From NCBI GenBank assembly GCA_903896545.1, contig CAITYF010000151.1:106272-170271 (forward strand): a stretch of 64,000 nt of DNA, written 5' to 3'. This stretch comes from an uncultured Myxococcales bacterium. GTDB lineage: Bacteria > Myxococcota_A > UBA9042. The position numbers and the translations under genes were made by a program. The notes below the pieces were generated by a model. The model was not told the DNA's origin. It did not search any database and saw nothing but the letters and a program-made list of their open reading frames with translations. Every line of letters begins with the position of its first letter. The first letter of the stretch is position 1. This document shows, in pieces, positions 29,979 to 36,808 of this stretch.

Positions 29979-31589
29979 GCGGCCGAATACAGCCGGCACC
30001 GCGCTGACCCAAGCAGATTTCTCGCCCACTTCACGCGCCAAAAGCCGCGCAAGGTCACTGGCCAAGCCGGGTTCACCCATTGCCGTGGCGCAGTCTTTCA
30101 ACCTCAGCAGTTCGTCCTTGAGCGTACGCGCGGCGACGTTGGTCACCACCAGCGAGTGAACCCGCAACGCGCGAATCCGAAACGCAGCTTGCGGCGACAG
30201 ACGTTCCAGATGCACGAGCGCCTCCCGCTGGAAACGCTCCCGCAGCGGCCACTGCAGCGCAACGTCGAGAAGCGCGTCGACCGGGTCAGGCTCCAGCGCC
30301 AAACGCTCCGCCAGCCACGCAACGTCGTCTTCCGCCAGCGCATGCATCGCCAGCGCATGGCGTTCTTCAGGCCAATCCAGCGGACCGATCAGCTGCGCCA
30401 ACCGGTTGAACGTGTGGACGTTCGGGCCCCGCTGCCACGCGACGCGCGCCAGTTGCCTTGCCGACTTGGGGTGTTCAGGCAGCGCCGCAGTGACGGCCGC
30501 CGCCATCAGCGCCTGCCACGTCTCCCCGCGGGGATCGAAGTGGTCGCCCAACTGCAACACGTCGGCGTGCCGCCCTTGGGCGCCCAGGACCTCAGCCAAG
30601 GCCAGCGCACCAGACCGCATCGGCGGCCAGAGGCGGGCCAGTTCCATCGCCGCCGGGACGTCATCGTGACGCACAAGCGCGACCACGAGCCCATCCGCCA
30701 ACGCGTCGCGCGAGGTTGGCGTGGCCACTTCGCGCCACGTCGCACGCTGCGCCAGGACTCGCCCCGACAGCATCTCCGAGAGGGCCACGGCGAGCTCCGG
30801 CGATCGGATCGCCGCGTGCTCCAAACCAATGGCCAGATGCACCGCGACCTGCGGATGCCCCGCCTCGGCCAGATCAAAGAGTTGGTTCCATTGCGGTCCC
30901 AATTCGAGCGGTCGATCAAGCGCCAGCCGCGCGAGCAGCCGAATCGCCGGTTCAACCGCTTCCGGCATCCCGCTGAACACGACTTTCGTCGCGCCCAGCG
31001 CAGCCAGCAGGCGCACAGCCAACTCGCGACCGAGCGCGTGGTCTTCGCGCGCCTGCACTTCCAGGCGATCCACGAGGTCCAGCAGGTCCTGAACGTCCTG
31101 TGGCCCGTGACGGAGCGACTGCCGCCAGCTCAGCGCGACCATGTCCACCGCGGCGTCCAGCGGCAGACGCGCAAGATCGGAGAGCATGCGCGCCGGCTCA
31201 GGCTGCCGATCCGGTGTCGCCGGGCGCGCCAGTCGCGAGCGCAGCGCCGCCAGAACGTCCGTCTGCTGGGCCACCGACGCGTGTGCTTGCCGCGCCATCC
31301 GCGCCGCTTCCAGCGCAGCGGCTACAGCGTGCGCACACGGCGCCTCCCCGCAGGAGCACGACGCTTGCAATTCTTGACGCACAATCGACAGTTCGACACG
31401 CTGCGGCACGCCATCAAAAACCGATGCAACAAGTACGTTTTCGGCCGTTGGACGCACGCGACCAACCGCGCCATCGCGCTGCAGCCGCGAGCCATGAGAC
31501 GCCGCGCGCGCCCCCACCCACGTCACGGTTGAAAGGCGGTGCAGGATCGGGGCAAAGGTCGCAAAGACGCTGCGCTCGTCGATTTTCAT
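29973..31589 (-). CDS. SWIM zinc-finger protein
   Basis: This 538-residue protein has one recognisable domain: a SWIM zinc finger near residues 75-87 with the order C-S-C, then C-A-H (CSCGEAPCAH). The remaining 440 residues are a helical repeat-like array rich in Ala, Leu and Arg, probably TPR- or HEAT-like. SWIM fingers bind DNA or proteins; bacterial ones often sit with helicases, but none is here. The ATG at 31589 has a strong AAGGGGG site and overlaps the stop of the upstream small ferredoxin gene (ATGA). The upstream 33 codons of open frame belong to that other gene's region. Function unknown. Confidence 0.75.
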   Translation of the reverse strand: MKIDERSVFATFAPILHRLSTVTWVGARAASHGSRLQRDGAVGRVRPTAENVLVASVFDGVPQRVELSIVRQELQASCSCGEAPCAHAVAAALEAARMARQAHASVAQQTDVLAALRSRLARPATPDRQPEPARMLSDLARLPLDAAVDMVALSWRQSLRHGPQDVQDLLDLVDRLEVQAREDHALGRELAVRLLAALGATKVVFSGMPEAVEPAIRLLARLALDRPLELGPQWNQLFDLAEAGHPQVAVHLAIGLEHAAIRSPELAVALSEMLSGRVLAQRATWREVATPTSRDALADGLVVALVRHDDVPAAMELARLWPPMRSGALALAEVLGAQGRHADVLQLGDHFDPRGETWQALMAAAVTAALPEHPKSARQLARVAWQRGPNVHTFNRLAQLIGPLDWPEERHALAMHALAEDDVAWLAERLALEPDPVDALLDVALQWPLRERFQREALVHLERLSPQAAFRIRALRVHSLVVTNVAARTLKDELLRLKDCATAMGEPGLASDLARLLAREVGEKSAWVSAVPAVFGRG

Positions 31590-31813
31590 CGCGCCCCCTT
31601 CACGGCGGTCGTCGCGTTCACCCGTTCGGCCAGTATGCGACCGATTTCGGGTTGGCACGAGCCGCCGCACGGGCCGCAGCCCGCCCACGTCGCGTCAAAG
31701 ATCTGCGCCAAGGTACAGGCGCCGCAGTCGATCGCCGCGTCGATGCGCGAACGAGGCACTTCGTTGCACAGGCAAACGAGCGGGTCGCGGCGATCTGGCT
31801 TGCGCTTGTGCAT
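31586..31813 (-). CDS. BFD-like [2Fe-2S] protein
   Basis: This 75-residue protein matches the bacterioferritin-associated ferredoxin (BFD-like) domain: VCLCNEV gives the first Cys pair, and GCGPCGGSC about 31 residues later gives the second. These domains bind a [2Fe-2S] cluster; the freestanding type often delivers electrons to release iron from bacterioferritin. No bacterioferritin is in the window. The gene is short, starts at ATG 31813, begins 1 bp after nrnA, and overlaps the SWIM gene by 4 bp, so the three form one operon. Confidence 0.82.
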   Translation of the reverse strand: MHKRKPDRRDPLVCLCNEVPRSRIDAAIDCGACTLAQIFDATWAGCGPCGGSCQPEIGRILAERVNATTAVKGAR

Positions 31814-31814
31814 G

Positions 31815-32822
31815 TCAGCCCAGTTGATCCGCCACAGTCTTTTCCAACATCGCCAGCACCTGCGCCGCCAATTGGTCTTTTTCGCCCTGCAGCGTCGCGC
31901 CAGCCGCGTGTTCGTGCCCGCCGCCGCCAAAATGCCGGGCGACATCACCGATTTTGACCGCCGCTTTGGACCGCAGGGACAGCTTCCAGTCGCCTGGTTT
32001 GCGGCTCGGCTTGAGTTGCATCGCGACGAAGACGCCTTCCACGCCGACAAAATGCGGGATCGTCTCGCCAATCGCGTCGTCCGCCAGCGTCAGACCCTCG
32101 CCGATCTCGGGTCCCAGCGCCGCCCAGGCGATCCGCCCATTCCCCGCGAACTGCATTTGCGCCAGGACGCGGCCCAAAAGCAGCGTCTCCGCGCGCGTAC
32201 GGCTGGCAAAAAGCGCTTCCTGAACCGGGTTGGCGTCAAATCCCGTGTCGAGCAAATCCGCGGCCACGCGCAGGGTGTTGGACTGATTGCGGAGGAAGCG
32301 GAACGACCCGGTGTCAAAACTCATCGCGGCGTAGAGCGCGCGCGCCGCCACGGCGTCGATCGGCCAATTCAGCGCGTGCAACAGCCGGAAGACAAGCTCG
32401 CCGCTAGAAGAAAACTCCGTCGCGACGCAGCCTTGCAAGTCCAGATCGGGCTTGACCGCGTGGTGATCCACGACCCAGACGTCCACACCCGCCTGACGCA
32501 GCGCTTGCGCCGGACGACCCGCGCGGTCGACCTCGTGGGTGTCAAAAAGCAGGGCAAAATCGACGTCTGCAAGGCGCGCTGCATCGCGATCGAAGTGGCC
32601 GATATCGCCAGCGGGATCCAGCCACGCGTAACGCTGCGGCAGCGGATCCTCGTTCACCACAACAGCCGTACGCCCCGTCGCTCGGGCGGCGCGCACAAAG
32701 GCGAGCTGCGAGCCGAGTCCATCGGCGTCCGGCCCCACGTGCGTCGACAGCACGATGTGCCGCGCCGCTTGAATCCGCTCCAGCAGCCAAGGCTCAAAAG
32801 GCACACCACTCAACCGCTGCAT
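31815..32822 (-). CDS. nrnA: DHH/DHHA1 phosphoesterase, NrnA-like
   Basis: This 335-residue enzyme resembles the bifunctional oligoribonuclease/pAp phosphatase NrnA, which degrades short RNA oligonucleotides and may hydrolyse pAp. The DHH catalytic motifs are visible: HVGPDADGLGSQ near residue 28, DTHEVDRAG near 95, and VVDHHAV near 120. The C-terminal DHHA1 substrate domain contains the glycine-rich GGGGHEHAAGA. The ATG at 32822 begins normal family sequence; the open frame continues upstream antisense to exbB and is not used. It is the first gene of a nrnA-BFD-SWIM operon. RecJ-like or other DHH enzymes are less likely given the short length. Confidence 0.88.
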   Translation of the reverse strand: MQRLSGVPFEPWLLERIQAARHIVLSTHVGPDADGLGSQLAFVRAARATGRTAVVVNEDPLPQRYAWLDPAGDIGHFDRDAARLADVDFALLFDTHEVDRAGRPAQALRQAGVDVWVVDHHAVKPDLDLQGCVATEFSSSGELVFRLLHALNWPIDAVAARALYAAMSFDTGSFRFLRNQSNTLRVAADLLDTGFDANPVQEALFASRTRAETLLLGRVLAQMQFAGNGRIAWAALGPEIGEGLTLADDAIGETIPHFVGVEGVFVAMQLKPSRKPGDWKLSLRSKAAVKIGDVARHFGGGGHEHAAGATLQGEKDQLAAQVLAMLEKTVADQLG

Positions 32823-32895
32823 ACGCCCTCGATGACCGCGAAACGGTCGATGCAACAGGATCGGTTGGCTCGTGTGCGGTGTCAACGCGAATCGC

Positions 32896-32924
32896 TTCCG
32901 TAGCTGCCGCGCAACCCTTATACT
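32896..32924 (+). promoter_or_regulatory. Putative promoter of exbBD
   Basis: A good -10 box TATACT (32919-32924) lies 17 bp after a weak -35 TTCCGT (32896-32901), and 75 bp before the exbB start. Only the -10 is convincing. Confidence 0.35.
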
Positions 32925-32999
32925 CTCCGCACGGGAACGTTTCACCGCGCGCTGGTGTTGCACCGTTGAGACGATTTTGCCCAAGGCTAGCGAACCGAC

Positions 33000-33692
33000 A
33001 TGAACCTTGATCAAGTGCGGCATCTTTTTGAACTCGGCGGGCCGACGATGTACGCCATCGCGGGGCTCGGTTTTGCCGGGATCGCGATCTTTGTCGAGCG
33101 CGTGCTGGCGGTTCGCTCGCTGCTCGTGCACGTGCGTTCGCTGGATCGGCGGATTCGCGACGCCGTGGTAGCGGGAAACCTGCCGGCGGTTGTGTCGCTG
33201 TGCTCCAAGGCGCCCGCGGGCCTGGCGCCGGTTTTGATGCGCGGCGTGGAGGCGGCGATCCGTCAGGCACCGCGCGACGACATTTTGGCGGAGATGAGCC
33301 GCGACGGGCGGCGACTGCTGCTGCGCTTGAAGCGTGGGCTCGGCATGTTGGCGACGCTGGGCTCGATGGCGCCGTTCACCGGTCTTTTTGGCACCGTGCT
33401 GGGCATCATGCAGGCGCTTAAAAACATTGGCAATTCGGGATCGGGCGGTCTGGACGTCGTCGCGGGCGGCGTATCGGAAGCGCTCGTGAGCACGGCGGGC
33501 GGTCTGGCGGTCGCGCTGGTGATCGTGCTGCTTCACCAGTTTCTGAAGGCGCAGCTGCAGAACGCGGTGCTGGAAGTGCAAGTGTTGGTCGAAGATGCCG
33601 CGGACGATCTGGCGCGTTTGCCGCCGCAGGCGCTGGTCACAGCGATGGGACAAACGCCACGCGCGGGTGGAGAAAGTCATGGCGCGGGTTGA
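33000..33692 (+). CDS. exbB: ExbB/TolQ-type proton channel subunit
   Basis: This 230-residue inner-membrane protein belongs to the MotA/TolQ/ExbB family. A first membrane helix lies near residues 15-38, a cytoplasmic helical region follows (EMSRDGRRLLLRLKRGL), and two more helices lie near 115-140 and 155-180 with the family's GLFGTVLGIM and STAGGLAVAL blocks. With ExbD it converts proton flux into mechanical energy for TonB-like or other envelope systems. No tonB or tolA is adjacent. Its 3' end overlaps exbD by 14 bp. Confidence 0.9.
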   Translation: MNLDQVRHLFELGGPTMYAIAGLGFAGIAIFVERVLAVRSLLVHVRSLDRRIRDAVVAGNLPAVVSLCSKAPAGLAPVLMRGVEAAIRQAPRDDILAEMSRDGRRLLLRLKRGLGMLATLGSMAPFTGLFGTVLGIMQALKNIGNSGSGGLDVVAGGVSEALVSTAGGLAVALVIVLLHQFLKAQLQNAVLEVQVLVEDAADDLARLPPQALVTAMGQTPRAGGESHGAG

Positions 33693-34137
33693 CTGGGGCG
33701 CGGTAGACGATCTGGAGGGCAGCGAGTCGGTTGATCTCAATCTGACGTCGCTGATCGACGTCGTGCTGGTGCTGCTCATCATCTTCATGGTGTCGACTGC
33801 AGCGGTGGTAACCGATCAGGGCCAACGCGACGCGGACGCGGCGACAGCGCTCGATCTGCAGTTGCCGTCAGGAATGGTGCCGAGCGATCAGCCGCCCGCA
33901 CAGGATCTGGTCGTGAAGATGACCAAGGACGGCGCGCTGTACAACGCGGGAACAGCGACGGATCCCAAGACGCTGGAACAAGACGTCATGGACCGCCTGA
34001 CCAAAGAACCGAACCTGCAAGTGCGTATCGAGGCGGATCAGGAGCTGAAGTACCTGCAAGTGGCCGAACTGTTGGGCAAGTTGCAGGCGCTCGGCGTCAA
34101 GAACGTGTCGCTGGGCATGGGCAATAAGGCGAAATAG
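33679..34137 (+). CDS. exbD: ExbD/TolR-type proton channel subunit
   Basis: This 152-residue protein has a short cytoplasmic start, one membrane helix and a periplasmic domain, the ExbD/TolR layout. The essential membrane aspartate is Asp27 in SLIDVVLVLL. The periplasmic part ends in LGKLQALGVKNVSLGM, typical of the family. The ATG at 33679 follows GGTGGAGAAAG and lies inside the end of exbB. There is no third gene in the operon; the next gene is convergent 2 bp away. Confidence 0.9.
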   Translation: MARVDWGAVDDLEGSESVDLNLTSLIDVVLVLLIIFMVSTAAVVTDQGQRDADAATALDLQLPSGMVPSDQPPAQDLVVKMTKDGALYNAGTATDPKTLEQDVMDRLTKEPNLQVRIEADQELKYLQVAELLGKLQALGVKNVSLGMGNKAK

Positions 34138-34139
34138 CT

Positions 34140-34886
34140 TCAGGGCGTGAGCGTGATCGGCAATTTGGCGCTGGCGGTGAACGTCTCCGTGCTGCCGTCC
34201 GCCTTCTGGTGATTGCCGGTGATGGAAACGGTGAACGTGTAGCTGCCCGTGGGGAACGCGGGGCCGGGTTTGTTGCCGGTGTCGGAGGGTCCGTACCAGT
34301 TGTTGCCGTCCCAGGTGAACGGCACGTCGTAGCTGCCGGGCGTCGTCGCGGTGAATGGCGGCTCGACGGGCGCGCAGAGTCCCGTGTCGCAGACACACCA
34401 CTTCTGGCTGGCGCCGCCGTCGATGACCTCAAAGGTCGTCACGCCGCCGTGGATGCTCTCTGGTTGCGGAGGGCAGCCGGCCAGGTTGCCGCCGACGGAG
34501 AGCTTTTGCGACGTGGCGACGTTGACGGCGTAGTTCAAGTTGAAAACGCCTTTGGCGGCGCTGATCGAGAAGGTGCAAGGCGTCTTGGAAAGATCGATCG
34601 ACGCGCCGGGGATGCTGCCTTCGTAGACCGGCTTGCAAACCGCGATGGGGACGTCGGGCGAGCTTGCGTCGGTGCCGCTGACGATGTCGGTTTGAGCGTC
34701 GAGGGTGACGTCGAGCACTTCGTAGCCGCTCGCGTCGGTGCCCGCGATGTCAGCGACAATCGCGTCGGTGCCGTCGATTTGCAAATCGCCGCCGCTCGCG
34801 TCATCGGTGTTCACCGCCGTGGATCCGGTGGAATTGCCGCAGGCGACAAGGGTGAGTGAGACCAAAATCAACGATAGCCGCAACAT
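34140..34886 (-). CDS. Small lipoprotein of unknown function
   Basis: This 248-residue protein has a lipoprotein signal with lipobox L-V-A-C (Cys16), then a Thr/Asp/Ala-rich linker to about residue 80. The C-terminal domain contains six Cys (including a WCVCDTGLC cluster) and a beta-rich end with GSYTFTVSITGNHQ. I do not recognise a family, but the linker style matches the other lipoproteins in this window. Location is inferred to be the outer membrane. It converges on exbD. Confidence 0.65.
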   Translation of the reverse strand: MLRLSLILVSLTLVACGNSTGSTAVNTDDASGGDLQIDGTDAIVADIAGTDASGYEVLDVTLDAQTDIVSGTDASSPDVPIAVCKPVYEGSIPGASIDLSKTPCTFSISAAKGVFNLNYAVNVATSQKLSVGGNLAGCPPQPESIHGGVTTFEVIDGGASQKWCVCDTGLCAPVEPPFTATTPGSYDVPFTWDGNNWYGPSDTGNKPGPAFPTGSYTFTVSITGNHQKADGSTETFTASAKLPITLTP

Positions 34887-34963
34887 GGAAACCTCGACGA
34901 TGCGCCCGGGGACGACGCGACGCTGGCAACGTAGGCGGCCGCAACGGCTGCGTCAAGGCGGCC

Positions 34964-34992
34964 TTGACCGCGGTCCGACGCGTGCCTATTTT
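34964..34992 (+). promoter_or_regulatory. Likely sigma70 promoter of the DUF4336-like gene
   Basis: TTGACC (34964-34969) and TATTTT (34987-34992) are spaced by exactly 17 bp. The predicted start point is about 12 bp before the ATG at 35011, leaving a very short leader that still contains the GAGGTGAAA ribosome site. Confidence 0.5.
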
Positions 34993-35010
34993 ACCCCGCG
35001 AGGTGAAACC

Positions 35011-35742
35011 ATGGCGCAGCCGGACACGACCTGGAAAGTGCTGCAGCACGACGCGATGCAGCAGCTCGCGGACAACTTGTGGAGCGTGGAAGGCGATCTG
35101 CCCAACATGCAATTGCGGCGGCGGATGCTGATTGCGCGCCTGCCCAGCGGCGATCTGGTGATCCACAACGCGATCGCTCTGGATGACGCCGGCATGGCGC
35201 AGCTGGAAGCGCTCGGTCGCCCGGCGTGGCTGGTCGTTCCGAACGGCTGGCATCGCATCGACGCGCCGCGCTTCAAGGCACGCTACCCGGACTTGCGCGT
35301 CATTTGCCCGCGCGACAGCCGCAAGCGCGTCTCCGAGGTGGTGCAAGTCGACGCAACGTACGACGAATTTCCGCGCACGGAACCGGGCAGCCCGACCGTT
35401 TGGTTCGAGCACTTTGGCGGCAACAAGGCGATGGAAGGCGCGATGTACGTGCGCTCCAGCGACGGCGTGACGGTCATTCTGGGCGACTCGCTGTTCAACC
35501 TGCAGCACATGACCGGGCTTTTTGGCCTGATCTACGGGCGGCTGTTGGGCAACGCCGGCGGAGCGAAAGTGACGCTCATCAGCCGGATGTTCCTGCTTGC
35601 GGGCGGCGACAAGGCGAATTTCCGCGCGTGGATGGAAAGGACGGCGGCGATTCCGGGCTTGGTGCGCGCGATTCCGGGGCACGGCGACGTGATTGGACCG
35701 GATGCGGCGGGCGCGTTGAAGGCGGTCGCGGAGACGCTTTGA
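35011..35742 (+). CDS. DUF4336-like (metallo-beta-lactamase-related) protein
   Basis: This 243-residue protein follows the DUF4336 pattern: LWSVEGDLPNMQLRRRMLI, an LVIHNAIALDDAGM segment, LVVPNGWHRID and a later GVTVILGDSLFN. DUF4336 is related to metallo-beta-lactamase folds, but the full HxHxDH metal motif is not visible, so hydrolase activity is uncertain. The last third contains IPGHGDVIGPDA. The ATG at 35011 has a GAGGTGAAA site. The next gene begins 1 bp after the stop, suggesting an operon. Confidence 0.7.
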   Translation: MAQPDTTWKVLQHDAMQQLADNLWSVEGDLPNMQLRRRMLIARLPSGDLVIHNAIALDDAGMAQLEALGRPAWLVVPNGWHRIDAPRFKARYPDLRVICPRDSRKRVSEVVQVDATYDEFPRTEPGSPTVWFEHFGGNKAMEGAMYVRSSDGVTVILGDSLFNLQHMTGLFGLIYGRLLGNAGGAKVTLISRMFLLAGGDKANFRAWMERTAAIPGLVRAIPGHGDVIGPDAAGALKAVAETL

Positions 35743-35743
35743 G

Positions 35744-36472
35744 ATGGCCGCGCCGATTCGTTTACCAGCGATGACGCCCGCGATTGCCCGCGCGGTAGCC
35801 GCGAGCGCGAAGGCGGCCGAGCTTGTCGTGTTCATCGTGCGCCGCGAGACGTCGTGCGCCGAGTGCCAAGACTGTATCGGCAAAGGCGAATTCCTGCGCG
35901 TGGAGAACGGCACGCCGTTGTGTCTCGCGTGCGCGGACCTGGACCACCTGACCTTCCTGCCGTCGGGCGATGCAACGCTGACCCGCCGCGCGACCAAGCA
36001 TTCGCCATTGCGTGCGGTTGTGACGCGCTGGTCGAATACGCGCAAACGCTATGAGCGGAAGGGGATTCTGGTCACTTCCGCGGCGATCGATGCAGCTGAA
36101 GCAGACTGCGACGCCGACGCGCCGGATCGCGCACGCCAGCGCGAGCAAGCGGCAGAACGGCGCGAAGTGGCCGACTTGGCTTACCAACAGACCGTTGCCA
36201 CAACGATTCTAAAGCTGTTTCCAAGTTGTCCGCCCCAAGAAGCAGGCCGAATCGCGGCGTGGACCTGCCAGAAGCACTCCGGTCGCGTCGGTCGGTCGGC
36301 GGCGGCCAAACAGCTGGACGCGCACGCGCTGCTGCTCGCGGTCCAAGCGCACGTTCGCCACAACCACACGCCGTACGACGCGCTGTTGATGCGCCATGGC
36401 GACCGGAATGCGGCGCGGGCGAGCGTGCGCGAAGCGATTGATGCTGTGCTGGCGAGGTGGCGGGGGCGGTGA
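35744..36472 (+). CDS. DUF2293 domain protein
   Basis: This 242-residue protein has two parts. The first 100 residues carry a zinc-ribbon-like pair (CAECQDC, then CLACAD) and a segment FLPSGDATLTRRA, and the second ends with the DUF2293 block IAAWTCQKHSGRVGRSAAAK and AHVRHNHTPYDALL. The combination is seen in uncharacterised bacterial proteins I associate with DUF2293. Its function is unknown; the basic, Cys-containing composition suggests nucleic-acid or protein binding. It starts 1 bp after the previous stop. Confidence 0.75.
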   Translation: MAAPIRLPAMTPAIARAVAASAKAAELVVFIVRRETSCAECQDCIGKGEFLRVENGTPLCLACADLDHLTFLPSGDATLTRRATKHSPLRAVVTRWSNTRKRYERKGILVTSAAIDAAEADCDADAPDRARQREQAAERREVADLAYQQTVATTILKLFPSCPPQEAGRIAAWTCQKHSGRVGRSAAAKQLDAHALLLAVQAHVRHNHTPYDALLMRHGDRNAARASVREAIDAVLARWRGR

Positions 36473-36486
36473 GTGCGGAATGGTAG

Positions 36487-36596
36487 GTTTTCAGCGGTGC
36501 TGCGTGGCAGGGGCCGCGCGTGGCGGGAGGTGAGCTTGGGTGGCCGCTGCGCTCACACGGACCTTGGTCCGAGTTTCGCATTGACGCGCTGGGGGC
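36487..36596. repeat. 110-bp interspersed repeat, copy 1
   Basis: This block matches 39657-39766 in the same orientation with only a few differences over 110 bp. It starts GTTTTCAGCGGTGCTGCG and ends TTGACGCGCTGGGGGC. The two copies lie 3.17 kb apart, on either side of the 882-residue lipoprotein gene. Confidence 0.85.
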
Positions 36597-36808
36597 GCTG
36601 GGCAAAAGGCGGCGAGCGAACGTTGCCCGTCCCGTAGCAAACGGAAAAAGGCAGCGAGCGCCGCGCCCCCGGTAGCGGGCGGACAGCGCCCGGTGCCGAG
36701 CGGAGAGCGCTCGCCCCTGTTTGGCCGTTGCACGGCGGCGGGCGAAGAGATCCCGCCGGTCTTCTGCGGGCGCCCGCAGGTTTCGCTCGAACCTGACTGG
36801 CTCGCCGC
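36597..36808. other. GC-rich non-coding stretch with a perfect 16-bp palindrome
   Basis: No supportable gene is present between the repeat and the lipoprotein stop. CTGCGGGC directly followed by GCCCGCAG (36765-36780) is a perfect palindrome about 28 bp past that stop and could act as a terminator or cruciform. The rest is GC-rich with runs such as GGCAGCGAGCGCC. Confidence 0.5.
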